Notes: generated by a model not told the origin, from the sequence alone. DNA of 40,851 bases from Aneurinibacillus tyrosinisolvens (GCF_001015055.1 NZ_BBWZ01000041.1:1-40851), one strand, 5' to 3'; shown: positions 1-8,979, counted from the first letter of the stretch. Numbers and translations: made by a program.

Positions 1-1977
1 TCCGGTGGAAATAACCAGCCAAGAGGCAACAATCAGAAAGTAGCGACAGCGAAACCGGTCCGCGAAGATCGCAACGATCAAACGCGCGGAAAAACAACCC
101 AAAAATCAAATGGGCGTCCGAAGCGCTTTGAAGATAATAAAAAATCGACGGATCAAAATCGCAACCGCAACAATAACAACAGGCAGCGTCCGGCAGCTCA
201 GCAACAGCCGCCGAAGCCTGAAGTGAAGGTCGATAAAATCACCGTATCAGGTCCGATGACCGTAGCGGAACTGGGCAAGAAAATGAAAAAGGCGCCTTCC
301 GAAATTATCAAGAAGCTTTTTGCTCTTGGCGTTATGGCGACAATCAACCAGGAAGTCGACCTTGATACGATCCATTTAATCGCAGCGGATTTTGAAATTG
401 AAGTCGAAGAAAAAATTGAGCTCGACTACAATGATTTTGAAAATATTGAAGAAGTGGATGAACCGGATACATTGGAGGAACGTCCGCCAGTTGTAACGAT
501 TATGGGTCACGTTGACCATGGAAAGACAACGCTTCTTGATGCGATCCGGGAGGCCAATGTTACGTCAACAGAGGCCGGCGGTATTACGCAGCATATCGGT
601 GCTTACCAGGTTGTAAGACACGGAAAGAAAATCACATTCCTCGATACCCCAGGCCACGCCGCGTTTACAACGATGCGTGCCCGTGGAGCCCAGGTAACAG
701 ACATTGCAATTATTGTCGTAGCTGCCGATGACGGTGTTATGCCACAAACAGTAGAAGCTATCAGCCATGCGAAAGCAGCCAATGTGCCGATTATCGTCGC
801 TGTGAACAAAATGGATAAGCCGGCCGCTAACCCGGATCGTGTAAAGCAGGAGTTAACCGAGCATGGTCTCGTGGCGGAAGATTGGGGCGGCGACACTGTT
901 TTTGTTCATGTGTCTGCGTTAAAGCATGAAGGTCTTGATGATATCCTTGAGATGATTCTTCTCGTGGCGGAAGTCCAGGAGTTAAAAGCGAATCCGAACA
1001 AAAGAGCGCGCGGCACGGTCATTGAAGCCGAGCTCGATCGCGGCCGTGGCCCGGTAGCAACGATTCTCGTACAGAGCGGAACGTTAAAAATCGGAGATCC
1101 ATTAGTTGTCGGAACAGCGTTTGGCCGTATTCGTGCCATGGTAAACGATAAAGGACGGCGCATTAAAGAAGCGCTGCCGTCTACACCGGTAGAAATTACA
1201 GGATTGAACGATGTGCCCCAGGCCGGTGACCAGTTTATGGTGTTTGAAGACGAAAAAACCGCCCGCCAGGTTGGGGAACGCCGTTCGGTTAAACGTCGTG
1301 AAAGCGAATTGCGCGCTTCTGCCCGTGTATCACTGGATGATCTGTTTAACCAGATTAAGGAAGGTGAAATTAAAGACATCAACGTAATCATCAAGGGTGA
1401 TGTTCAAGGATCGGTTGAAGCACTCCGCGGCTCGCTTGAGAAAATCGATGTAGAAGGCGTTCGCGTGAAAATCATCCACAGCGGCGTTGGCGCAATTACC
1501 GAATCGGATGTTATTCTCGCCTCCGCTTCCAATGCCATCGTGATTGGTTTTAACGTACGTCCTGAGCCAAATGCGCGTGCGACTGCGGAAGCAGAAAAAG
1601 TAGACATTCGTCTTCACCGTATTATTTACAAGGTAATGGAAGAAATCGAAGCAGCGATGAAAGGTATGCTTGAGCCGGTTTACCAGGAAAAGATCATCGG
1701 CCAGGCGGAAGTAAGGCAGACGTTTAAAGTTTCCCGCGTCGGTACGATCGCCGGCTGCTATGTAACCGATGGGAAAATCCAGCGGGATGCCGGTATCCGC
1801 ATTATCCGGGATGGCATTGTAGTATTTGAAGGGAAAGTCGATGCGCTAAAACGCTTTAAAGATGATGCAAAAGAAGTTGCACAGGGTTATGAGTGTGGTA
1901 TTACAATTGAGAAATATAACGATATTAAAGAAGGAGACGTCCTCGAAGCATTTGTCATGGAGGAAATCGCTCAATAA
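1..1977 (+). CDS. infB: Translation initiation factor IF-2 (5' part outside window)
   Basis: GTPase that brings initiator fMet-tRNA to the 30S subunit and promotes 50S joining. The reading frame is open from base 1, so the N-terminus lies outside the window and 658 residues are visible. The first 70 or so are an Asn/Gln/Lys/Arg-rich linker typical of the variable IF-2 N-domain. An IF2-N module follows at about nt 240-400. The G domain shows G1 GHVDHGKTT (about nt 508-534), G3 DTPGH (about 640-654) and G4 NKMD (804-815). Beta-barrel domains II and IV and the fMet-tRNA binding C-terminus follow. A GTG at 223 is only an internal codon and not a credible start for the complete protein. In most Bacillales nusA, ylxR and ylxQ lie upstream. 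rbfA follows after 28 bases, so cotranscription is likely. Identification is very secure. Confidence 0.97.
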   Translation, partial: SGGNNQPRGNNQKVATAKPVREDRNDQTRGKTTQKSNGRPKRFEDNKKSTDQNRNRNNNNRQRPAAQQQPPKPEVKVDKITVSGPMTVAELGKKMKKAPSEIIKKLFALGVMATINQEVDLDTIHLIAADFEIEVEEKIELDYNDFENIEEVDEPDTLEERPPVVTIMGHVDHGKTTLLDAIREANVTSTEAGGITQHIGAYQVVRHGKKITFLDTPGHAAFTTMRARGAQVTDIAIIVVAADDGVMPQTVEAISHAKAANVPIIVAVNKMDKPAANPDRVKQELTEHGLVAEDWGGDTVFVHVSALKHEGLDDILEMILLVAEVQELKANPNKRARGTVIEAELDRGRGPVATILVQSGTLKIGDPLVVGTAFGRIRAMVNDKGRRIKEALPSTPVEITGLNDVPQAGDQFMVFEDEKTARQVGERRSVKRRESELRASARVSLDDLFNQIKEGEIKDINVIIKGDVQGSVEALRGSLEKIDVEGVRVKIIHSGVGAITESDVILASASNAIVIGFNVRPEPNARATAEAEKVDIRLHRIIYKVMEEIEAAMKGMLEPVYQEKIIGQAEVRQTFKVSRVGTIAGCYVTDGKIQRDAGIRIIRDGIVVFEGKVDALKRFKDDAKEVAQGYECGITIEKYNDIKEGDVLEAFVMEEIAQ

Positions 1978-2005
1978 TCCCTGCGAGCAAAACGAGGTGA
2001 CATAG

Positions 2006-2368
2006 ATGGGTAATGTCCGTACGAATCGTGTAGGCGAACAAATTAAGAAAGAATTAAGCCAGATAATTCAGCGTGAAATCAAAGATCCGCGCATCGGTTT
2101 TGTTACCATTACAGATGTGGAGGTATCCGGCGATCTCTCGCAGGCGAAGGTATTTATTAGCGTCCTTGGAAATGAGGATCAGCGCAACGATACGTTAAAG
2201 GCATTGGATAAGGCGAAAGGATTTATGCGGACCGAGATTGGCCGCCGGGTCCGCCTTCGTCATACCCCGGATTTTGTATTCAAAATCGATGAGTCGGTAG
2301 CCTATGGAAGCCGCATTGAAACCCTTCTTACAGAGATAAATAAAACCAAAGGGGAAGAGGAAGAATGA
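2006..2368 (+). CDS. rbfA: 30S ribosome-binding factor RbfA
   Basis: Small KH-fold protein that binds pre-30S particles and helps mature the 5' end of 16S rRNA, also needed for growth in the cold. The 120 residues match the usual family length. The N-terminus has the RVGEQIKKELSQII helix, followed by the KDPRIGFVTITDVEVSGDL strand-turn and a C-terminal RLRHTPDFVFKIDES segment, all characteristic. The ribosome binding site GAGGTGA lies about 7 bases before the ATG. Its stop overlaps the ATG of nrnA (ATGA), so the two are probably translationally coupled. In B. subtilis ylxP (DUF503) sits between infB and rbfA. It is absent here. Confidence 0.96.
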   Translation: MGNVRTNRVGEQIKKELSQIIQREIKDPRIGFVTITDVEVSGDLSQAKVFISVLGNEDQRNDTLKALDKAKGFMRTEIGRRVRLRHTPDFVFKIDESVAYGSRIETLLTEINKTKGEEEE

Positions 2369-3363
2369 GCGAGATTCAGGCATCCCTTGAGGCAGCGGCC
2401 CGTTTTATTACGGAGAATGAGCATTTTCTTGTGGTCAATCACGTAAACCCCGACGGAGATGCCACTGGATCTCTGCTTGCCATGGGCTGGCTTTTAAAGC
2501 AACTGGGCAAGCAGGTTACTCTGGTTAATGAGGGGACCACCCCTGATAAATTCATGTTTTTGCCGGGAGCGATGGGAATTGAAAACGCCGATGCTGTAAA
2601 GGAAGTTACATCGCATGATGTCGTCATTACGTGCGATTGTGCTGACTTTTCCAGAGTGGGCCGGGTGGAAGATTGGTTTGCGGAGGGCTATCACCTGCTC
2701 AATATCGATCATCACCCGACCAATGATTTATTCGGTACCGTTAACCTTGTTCGGGTGGATGCTGCGGCGACGGCGGAAGTGATTTTTGATTTGATTCAGC
2801 ATATGGAAGTGGAGCTGACTCAGGAATTAGCGACCTGCCTGTACACCGGACTGCTGACCGACACAGGCGGGTTCCGTTATTCCAATACGACTCCGCATGT
2901 TATGCAGGCCGCTTCTTCCTTGCTTTCACATGGTGTAGCTCCGGGAGCGATTGCCGAAAGGGTTCTTGAGGCGATAACAAAACCTCACCTCGAGCTTCTC
3001 AAACGGGCGTTACAAACCCTTGAATTTACGGATGAGGATCAGGTAGCTTCCATGACGGTCACCCTGGCCGATATGCGGGAAACAGGCGCAGCGGGGGAAG
3101 ATACAGAAGGCCTCGTTAACTATGCGCGCAATGTGGAAGGCATTGAAGTCGGCATCTTATATAAGGAAGTGCCCGATGGAAAAATAAAAGTAAGCATGCG
3201 TTCCCGCAGCCAGGTAGATGTGGCAGCGATTGCGACTGCCTTTGGCGGCGGCGGGCATGTGCGCGCTTCAGGCTGTACGATACATGGCTCCATCGAAGAA
3301 GCAAAAAAACGGGTGGAAGAAAAAGTGAGCGAAGCGCTGCAGGAAGCAGGCAGGAGGGGATGA
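2365..3363 (+). CDS. nrnA: Bifunctional oligoribonuclease / PAP phosphatase (DHH family)
   Basis: DHH/DHHA1 phosphoesterase that degrades nano-RNA of 2-5 nucleotides to mononucleotides and also dephosphorylates 3'-phosphoadenosine 5'-phosphate. The DHH domain shows NPDGDATGS (residues 28-36), a CDCAD metal site (about 90-94) and the signature DHH (115-117). The DHHA1 domain ends with the substrate-binding glycine motif GGGGHVRASG at about 290-299. Length 332 is a little above B. subtilis NrnA (313). It overlaps rbfA upstream and truB downstream by four bases each, so it is embedded in the translation operon. Placement between rbfA and truB is common in Paenibacillaceae and clostridia but not in B. 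subtilis. Confidence 0.94.
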   Translation: MSEIQASLEAAARFITENEHFLVVNHVNPDGDATGSLLAMGWLLKQLGKQVTLVNEGTTPDKFMFLPGAMGIENADAVKEVTSHDVVITCDCADFSRVGRVEDWFAEGYHLLNIDHHPTNDLFGTVNLVRVDAAATAEVIFDLIQHMEVELTQELATCLYTGLLTDTGGFRYSNTTPHVMQAASSLLSHGVAPGAIAERVLEAITKPHLELLKRALQTLEFTDEDQVASMTVTLADMRETGAAGEDTEGLVNYARNVEGIEVGILYKEVPDGKIKVSMRSRSQVDVAAIATAFGGGGHVRASGCTIHGSIEEAKKRVEEKVSEALQEAGRRG

Positions 3364-4295
3364 ATGTGTTATCCGGAATTTTGCCCCTTTACAAGCCTGC
3401 GGGCTTTACCTCACATGATTGTGTCATGAAGATTCGTAAACTGGCCCGCACAAAAAAAGTCGGGCATACCGGCACATTGGATCCAGATGTGACAGGTGTC
3501 CTCCCGATTTGTATCGGCCAGGCAACCAAGGTTGCGGATTATTTGCATGATGCGCCCAAACAATACAGGGCGACGCTTACCATCGGTTTCTCCACCGACA
3601 CAGAAGATGCGAGCGGCGCGGTGCTGGAAACAAAAACAATCGACTCTTCCCTGGATGAGGAGCAGATTCGTTCTGTTATAAATCGCTTTATTGGGAATAT
3701 TGAACAAATTCCTCCGATGTATTCGGCGGTAAAAATAGACGGGAAACGGCTGCATGAACTTGCACGCGAGGGAAAGACCGTAGAGCGTAAAGCACGTCCT
3801 GTAACGATTTACGACATAGTTGTTGAAGAGATAAATTTACATACGGAATATCCGGCTGTTACGTATACGGTAACTTGCTCAAAAGGCACCTATGTGCGGA
3901 CATTGTGTACCGACATTGGCAGGGCGCTCGGGTACCCGGCTCATATGTCTTATTTACAAAGGCTAAGGAGCGGTCCGTTCGAACTGGCACAGTGTGTCAC
4001 GCTGGAAGAAGTAGAGGCTGCGGTTTCTGCGGGGGGGTTACAGAAGCTTTTGTACCCGCTCGATCACGCGCTTTTTCAGTATCCGGCGGTGCACATACCG
4101 GCGGGAAGGGTGCAGGCGATCCGAAACGGGCTCAGCCAGCGCCATCTTCGGCCTGATGCCTGGCAGGTGGGAGATAAGCTTCGGCTCTATGCGCCGGATG
4201 GGACGTTCCTTGCGCTGCATGAAGTAACAGAAATAGACAGAGAAAAAGGTGTGGAATCAAAGCCAGTCAGGGTGTTTCCGGAGGGGGAGGCATAA
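3360..4295 (+). CDS. truB: tRNA pseudouridine(55) synthase TruB
   Basis: Makes pseudouridine at position 55 in the T-loop of nearly all tRNAs. The N-terminal GILPLYKPAGFTSHD and the catalytic motif GHTGTLDPDVTGVLP, with the nucleophilic aspartate at residue 41, are diagnostic. Further family motifs are the YRATLTIGFSTDTED strand and the CSKGTYVRTLCTDIG segment. A C-terminal PUA-like tail of about 80 residues is present. Length 311 is normal. The ATG overlaps the nrnA stop and sits behind a strong AGGAGGG. ribF starts directly after the stop. Confidence 0.96.
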   Translation: MNVLSGILPLYKPAGFTSHDCVMKIRKLARTKKVGHTGTLDPDVTGVLPICIGQATKVADYLHDAPKQYRATLTIGFSTDTEDASGAVLETKTIDSSLDEEQIRSVINRFIGNIEQIPPMYSAVKIDGKRLHELAREGKTVERKARPVTIYDIVVEEINLHTEYPAVTYTVTCSKGTYVRTLCTDIGRALGYPAHMSYLQRLRSGPFELAQCVTLEEVEAAVSAGGLQKLLYPLDHALFQYPAVHIPAGRVQAIRNGLSQRHLRPDAWQVGDKLRLYAPDGTFLALHEVTEIDREKGVESKPVRVFPEGEA

Positions 4296-5240
4296 ATGGA
4301 AGTTAGACATTTGCACTATCCGCTGCCGTCGGATTTTGAAGGGACAGAATGCGTGCTTGCCATGGGCTACTTTGATGGGGTACATGTCGGGCACCGAAGG
4401 GTGATTCAGAAGGCAATTGACCTGGCAAAAGGGTTTGGAATTGCCGCCGCTGTTATGACCTTCGATCCGCATCCGCGGGAAATACTTGGACAGAGCGGGT
4501 ACACGCAGTATTTAACCCCGCTTGATGAAAAGCTGGAGCAGTTGAAGGTGATGGGTGTAGAAATCGCCTATGTCGTTCAGTTCGATATTTCGTTTGCCGC
4601 TGTTTATCCCGAAGATTTCATTGATGAGTTTTTACTGCGTCTTCGCCCCTGCCATGTCGTTGTCGGCTTTGACTACACATTTGGCCATAAAGGGCTTGGC
4701 ACCGCCTTTACGCTGCAAAACCACGCGCAGGGCAGATATGGCCTGGACGTTATCTCTCCGATTAATCGATTCGGCGAGAAGGTGAGCAGTACGCTTATCA
4801 GGGAATACTTATATAGTGGGAAAATTAAAGAGGCGACCCAGTTTCTCGGCCGCCCTTACACTGTCCGCGGCTCCGTTGTACACGGGGAAAAGAGAGGCAG
4901 AACGATCGGGTTTCCTACCGCTAATTTAAAGCTGGCATCCCCTTACATTGTTCCGAAAAACGGAGTGTATGGTGTGAGAGTGCAGATTGGCGATAGAGAG
5001 TGTTTCGGCGTAATGAACGTAGGGATCAAGCCTACGTTTGAAAATGAGCGGAAAGAAAAATCGCTGGAGGTGCACATCCTTGATTTCTCCGGGGATTTGT
5101 ACGATCAAGTGCTCGCTGTGGAATTTTTGTTTTTCATCCGTGAGGAACAGAAATTTGCGGGTGTTGATGGGCTCATTTCCCAGATTAAGCAGGATGTTGT
5201 GACAGCAAAAGCGCAGTTTTCTAAATACGTGACCGCATAG
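4296..5240 (+). CDS. ribF: Bifunctional riboflavin kinase / FAD synthetase
   Basis: Converts riboflavin to FMN and FMN to FAD. The N-terminal nucleotidyltransferase domain has GYFDGVHVGH (residues 24-33) and GFDYTFGHKGLGT. The C-terminal riboflavin kinase domain has GRTIGFPTANL at about 200 and PKNGVYGVRV. Length 314 is standard. The gene is called ribC in B. subtilis, where it has the same position between truB and rpsO. The ATG follows the truB stop after one codon-length step, with the GGAGGGGGAGG binding site lying inside the end of truB, so translation is coupled. No FMN riboswitch is visible near it. Confidence 0.96.
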   Translation: MEVRHLHYPLPSDFEGTECVLAMGYFDGVHVGHRRVIQKAIDLAKGFGIAAAVMTFDPHPREILGQSGYTQYLTPLDEKLEQLKVMGVEIAYVVQFDISFAAVYPEDFIDEFLLRLRPCHVVVGFDYTFGHKGLGTAFTLQNHAQGRYGLDVISPINRFGEKVSSTLIREYLYSGKIKEATQFLGRPYTVRGSVVHGEKRGRTIGFPTANLKLASPYIVPKNGVYGVRVQIGDRECFGVMNVGIKPTFENERKEKSLEVHILDFSGDLYDQVLAVEFLFFIREEQKFAGVDGLISQIKQDVVTAKAQFSKYVTA

Positions 5241-5250
5241 CGGACAAGCC

Positions 5251-5279
5251 TTTACTCTTGGAGTGAAATATGATATAGT
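5251..5279 (+). promoter_or_regulatory. Sigma-A-type promoter of rpsO
   Basis: TTTACT (5251-5256) and TATAGT (5274-5279) are separated by 17 bases, lie directly after ribF and precede rpsO by about 90 bases. The match to TTGACA/TATAAT is fair at -35 and good at -10. The assignment comes from sequence alone. Confidence 0.6.
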
Positions 5280-5284
5280 TTATT

Positions 5285-5369
5285 TTGTAAGTTTTAAACC
5301 GTGGCTTGGAATGCCGATTCACCAACGGCGCTCTGGGGCATTGGGGATACGAAAGAGGAGGTGAACAGG
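5285..5369 (+). promoter_or_regulatory. Possible autoregulatory leader of rpsO
   Basis: About 85 untranslated bases lie between the predicted transcription start and the rpsO ATG. They contain short G/C-rich blocks (CCGTGGCTTGG, CGGCGCTCTGGGGC) just before the binding site GAGGAGGTG. S15 is known to repress its own mRNA through structured leaders in several bacteria, including Geobacillus. I cannot fold or match the RNA here, so this is an inference from family knowledge and position. Confidence 0.3.
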
Positions 5370-5639
5370 ATGGCTTTAACACAAGAACGCAAGCAACAGT
5401 TGATTGAAGAATACCGTACTCATGAATCTGATACAGGTTCTCCGGAAGTACAAATCGCTATCCTAACGGAAAAAATCAATTACCTGAACGATCATTTACG
5501 CACTCACAAGAAAGACCACCATTCCCGTCGCGGGCTTTTGAAAATGGTTGGTCAGCGTCGTAACTTGCTCGCTTATCTTAAAGATAAAGACGTAGCTCGC
5601 TACCGTGATCTGATTACCAAGTTAGGCTTACGCCGATAA
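5370..5639 (+). CDS. rpsO: 30S ribosomal protein S15
   Basis: Primary rRNA-binding protein of the 30S platform, contacting 16S helices h20-h22 and bridge B4. The start at 5370 gives exactly 89 residues, the canonical S15 length, and sits 7 bases behind GAGGAGGTG. An upstream in-frame GTG at 5301 would add 23 non-family residues and is rejected. The motif HDSDTGSPEVQ-type stretch (here ESDTGSPEVQIAILTEKI) and the HHSRRGLLKMVGQRRNLL segment are diagnostic. It has its own promoter and terminator and precedes pnp, as in most bacteria. Confidence 0.97.
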   Translation: MALTQERKQQLIEEYRTHESDTGSPEVQIAILTEKINYLNDHLRTHKKDHHSRRGLLKMVGQRRNLLAYLKDKDVARYRDLITKLGLRR

Positions 5640-5641
5640 GC

Positions 5642-5666
5642 AAAAGCGGGGATTCCCCGCTTTTTT
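5642..5666 (+). terminator. Rho-independent terminator of rpsO
   Basis: A perfect 10-bp stem AAAAGCGGGG / CCCCGCTTTT with a 3-base loop is followed by more T residues, directly after the rpsO stop. Confidence 0.9.
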
Positions 5667-5774
5667 CATGTTTAATTACAATAGTAAATTTTTCTTTTAT
5701 TTCTAGGGTTTGCAGGAAATACTAGAAAAATGACGAAATATTTTTTGTTGAATCAAGAAAGGAGGCCTCTTTAT

Positions 5775-7883
5775 ATGGAACCAAGAGTTTTTGAATTTGA
5801 TGTGGCCGGGCGGAAGATGTCGATTGAATACGGCAGACTTGCGAAGCAGGCAAACGCGGCGGTTCTTGTACGCTATGGCGATTCAGCCGTTTTGAGCGCA
5901 GTCACCTCATCGAAGAATCCATCACCGCTGGATTTCTTCCCGTTAACGGTTAATTATGAAGAACGACTTTATGCTGTAGGTAAGATACCCGGAGGCTTTA
6001 TTAAACGAGAAGGACGCCCGAGCGAGAAAGCAACGCTCGCAAGCCGCTTAATCGATAGGCCGATTCGTCCGTTATTCCCAGAGGGATTCCGGTATGAAAT
6101 TCAGGTTGTAAATACTGTGTTATCAGTCGACCAGGATTGCTCCACAGAAGTCGCTGCCATGATCGGTACGTCGGCTGCACTGAGCATTTCTGATATTCCG
6201 TTTAACGGGCCGATTGCGGGCGTGATTGTCGGCCGCGTGGATGGTGAAATTGTCATTAACCCGACGGTCGAGCAAATGGAGAGAAGCGACATTAATTTAA
6301 CGGTTGCAGGTACATACGACGCGATTAACATGGTGGAGGCCGGAGCTGACGAAGTACCGGAAGAAGTCATGCTTGAAGCCATTATGCGCGGCCATGACGA
6401 AATCCGGAAAATCGTAAAAGAAATTTCAGCGATCGCAGCTGAGGTCGGAAAAGAAAAAGTGGAAGTCGTGCTGCATGCGGTTGATGCCGAAATTGAAGCG
6501 GCAGTAAAAGATTACGCAGAAGCACGCCTTGTGGAAGCGGTTCGAATTGAGGAAAAACAGGCCCGCTATGACGCAATTGATACGATTAATGAGGAAACCC
6601 TTGCTCATTTCGCGGAAGTTTACCCGGAAGATGCCAAGGCCATTAATGAAGTGCTCCACGACATTGTGAAGGATGAAGTGCGCCGCCTTATCACAGAGGA
6701 CAAGGTTCGTCCGGACGGACGGGCTATTGACGAAATTCGTCCAATCTCCTGTGAGGTGGACCTGATGCCCCGTACACACGGTTCAGGCCTGTTTACACGC
6801 GGGCAGACACAGGTACTCAGCATATGTACGCTTGGTGCGCTGGGCGATGTGCAAATTCTTGACGGTCTTGGGCTGGAAGAATCGAAGCGGTTTATGCACC
6901 ACTACAACTTCCCGCCATACAGCGTAGGAGAAGCACGTCCGCTTCGCCCGCCAGGCCGCAGGGAAATCGGGCACGGAGCGCTTGGAGAACGGGCGCTTGA
7001 GCCGGTCATCCCGAACGAGGATACATTCCCGTACACCATCCGCCTCGTTTCTGAGGTACTCGAATCGAACGGTTCCAGCTCCCAGGCGAGTATTTGTGCC
7101 AGTACGCTGGCAATGATGCAGGCCGGTGTACCCATTAAAGCGCCGGTAGCTGGAATTGCCATGGGTCTAGTTAAGGATAATGATAACGTAACGATATTAA
7201 CCGACATTCAGGGGATGGAAGACCACCTTGGAGATATGGACTTCAAAGTAGCAGGTACCCACCAGGGCATTACCGCGCTGCAGATGGACATCAAAATCGA
7301 GGGGATTAACCGTCAGATTCTTGAAGAAGCATTAACACAGGCCCGGGAAGGCCGGATGTTCATCCTGAAACGCATGGAAGAAGCGATTAAGGAACCAAAT
7401 AAAGAAATGTCTCCGTTCGCGCCGAAAATTACAACCATGCGTATCAATCCGGATAAAATCCGTGATGTTATCGGACCGAGCGGCCGAATCATCAATAAAA
7501 TTATTGAAGAGACGGGCGTTAAAATCGATATCGAGCAGGATGGCCGCGTGTACATCGCTTCCATTAGCAGCGAAATGAATGAGAAAACGAAGAAAATCAT
7601 CGAAGACCTCGTGCGTGAGGTCCAGGTAGGGCAAGTATACCTCGGCACAGTGAAACGCATTGAGAAGTTCGGTGCCTTCGTTGAACTGTTCTCCGGAAAA
7701 GACGGACTTGTCCATATTTCCCAGCTGGCTGAAGAACGCGTGGCGAAAGTGGAAGATGTCGTTTCCATCGGTGATCAGATTATGGTCAAGGTTACTGAGA
7801 TTGATAACCAGGGCCGCGTCAATCTCTCGCGCAAGGTACTGCTCAAGGAGCAGAAAGAAGCCGAAGAAAAAGCAAAAGAATAA
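5775..7883 (+). CDS. pnp: Polyribonucleotide nucleotidyltransferase (PNPase)
   Basis: Phosphorolytic 3'-to-5' exoribonuclease, the main mRNA-decay exonuclease of Bacillus, and partner of RNases J and Y. Two RNase PH domains occur in order, the first with GKIPGGFIKREGRPSEKA, the second with RTHGSGLFTRGQTQ and the FPPYSVGE motif. A KH domain follows with GPSGRIINKIIEETG at about residue 566, then an S1 domain starting with GQVYLGTVKRIEKFGAFVE at about 618. The ATG at 5775 is chosen because AAAGGAGG lies 9 bases upstream. The in-frame upstream start at 5730 would read through that site. The 702 residues are of family length. Confidence 0.97.
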   Translation: MEPRVFEFDVAGRKMSIEYGRLAKQANAAVLVRYGDSAVLSAVTSSKNPSPLDFFPLTVNYEERLYAVGKIPGGFIKREGRPSEKATLASRLIDRPIRPLFPEGFRYEIQVVNTVLSVDQDCSTEVAAMIGTSAALSISDIPFNGPIAGVIVGRVDGEIVINPTVEQMERSDINLTVAGTYDAINMVEAGADEVPEEVMLEAIMRGHDEIRKIVKEISAIAAEVGKEKVEVVLHAVDAEIEAAVKDYAEARLVEAVRIEEKQARYDAIDTINEETLAHFAEVYPEDAKAINEVLHDIVKDEVRRLITEDKVRPDGRAIDEIRPISCEVDLMPRTHGSGLFTRGQTQVLSICTLGALGDVQILDGLGLEESKRFMHHYNFPPYSVGEARPLRPPGRREIGHGALGERALEPVIPNEDTFPYTIRLVSEVLESNGSSSQASICASTLAMMQAGVPIKAPVAGIAMGLVKDNDNVTILTDIQGMEDHLGDMDFKVAGTHQGITALQMDIKIEGINRQILEEALTQAREGRMFILKRMEEAIKEPNKEMSPFAPKITTMRINPDKIRDVIGPSGRIINKIIEETGVKIDIEQDGRVYIASISSEMNEKTKKIIEDLVREVQVGQVYLGTVKRIEKFGAFVELFSGKDGLVHISQLAEERVAKVEDVVSIGDQIMVKVTEIDNQGRVNLSRKVLLKEQKEAEEKAKE

Positions 7884-7891
7884 TACGCACG

Positions 7892-7931
7892 ATAGCGACA
7901 TGATTTTTTGTGAAGTCAGTCGCTATTTTTT
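7892..7931 (+). terminator. Rho-independent terminator of pnp
   Basis: ATAGCGAC (7892-7899) pairs with GTCGCTAT (7919-7926), a TGA/TCA pair extends the stem inward, and six T residues follow. Confidence 0.8.
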
Positions 7932-8025
7932 ATGCCCGTAACGCTCGATTCCCTTTTTCATACATGATTCCCGCCAGCAGCGCATAGAGTGGTACAAACC
8001 TATATCGATGCGGGAGTGATGTGCT

Positions 8026-8979
8026 GTGAAGCGGGTAGCTGTACTTGTATTTTTATTTTTTTTGCTCTATAAAACAATCGATTCCGTCCCGGTTACTTTG
8101 TATATATCATCAAAAAAGGCGGATCGGGCAGCACTGGAAACAGTAGCAGGGGAATGGCAAAGTAAGCTTCAGCAGCTAAAAAGAACGAAGGATATTCCCC
8201 CGGTAAACGGCCGGATCGACCCGATTTGGAAAGGGGTTCCCGGTTACAATGGGCTGGTCATTGATGAGGCAGGAACGCTGAAAAAAATGAAGCAAGCCGG
8301 TGTATGGAATGAGGCGTTGCTTGTTTATAAAGAAGTCGAACCGGAAACCCAGCTTGAGGAGTTGGAGCCTGCTGAGGTGTACCGTGGCAACATGCAAAAA
8401 CCGATGGTCTCTCTCATGATAAACGTGGCCTGGGGAAATGAGTATCTTCCGGCCATCCTTGAAACGCTTGCGAAGGAAAAAGTAAGGGCAACGTTTTTTC
8501 TTGATGGGAGCTGGACGAAGAAGTACCCGGACGAAGCGAAAAAGATTGTAGAAGCCGGCCACGAAATCGGCAGCCATGCTTACAGCCATCCGAACATGAG
8601 CAAGCTTTCTTTGACGCGCATTGAACAGGAGATTACAAAAACAAGCACAGTCATTCAGGAAGCGACCGGGGTCGTCCCATCTCTTTTCGCTCCACCGTCC
8701 GGAGACTATGATCAGAGAGTCGTAGATATGGCGGCGCGTTATCAATTAAGAACGATACTGTGGACCGCGGATACGATTGACTGGAGAAAACCATCTTCGG
8801 AGCAATGGTTCCGGAACGTATCACCGAAAATCGGGAACGGTGTGCTCATTTTGATGCATCCCACCGAATCGACAGCCAACACACTGCCAAGATTAATTCA
8901 ATATATTAAAGGGAAGAAGCTGTTGCTCGGTACGGTAAGCGAGACGATATCGTCGAAACGGGTTCCTGCTATTGAGTGA
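8026..8979 (+). CDS. ylxY: YlxY-type polysaccharide deacetylase-like protein
   Basis: Member of carbohydrate esterase family 4 (NodB fold) that is typically sporulation-linked in Bacillales, possibly acting on spore peptidoglycan. A signal anchor (residues 4-20, VAVLVFLFFLLYKTIDS) suggests export. The NodB core begins near residue 130 with MINVAWGNEYLP, in the place where active deacetylases have TFDDGP. The usual two catalytic/metal aspartates are not seen, whereas the zinc-binding HxxxH-like segment GSHAYSHPNMS is kept. GTG start behind GGGAGTGAT. Position between pnp and mlpA is the same as in B. subtilis. Activity is uncertain because of the motif change. Confidence 0.9.
   Translation: MKRVAVLVFLFFLLYKTIDSVPVTLYISSKKADRAALETVAGEWQSKLQQLKRTKDIPPVNGRIDPIWKGVPGYNGLVIDEAGTLKKMKQAGVWNEALLVYKEVEPETQLEELEPAEVYRGNMQKPMVSLMINVAWGNEYLPAILETLAKEKVRATFFLDGSWTKKYPDEAKKIVEAGHEIGSHAYSHPNMSKLSLTRIEQEITKTSTVIQEATGVVPSLFAPPSGDYDQRVVDMAARYQLRTILWTADTIDWRKPSSEQWFRNVSPKIGNGVLILMHPTESTANTLPRLIQYIKGKKLLLGTVSETISSKRVPAIE

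Noticed and set aside
906..1394. 162-codon minus-strand frame inside infB
   Set aside because: Overlaps the well-conserved IF-2 coding sequence, has no binding site, and its product is low-complexity. A shadow of codon usage.
7332..7901. 189-codon minus-strand frame inside pnp
   Set aside because: Entirely antisense to the KH/S1 part of PNPase, without ribosome binding site or known motif.
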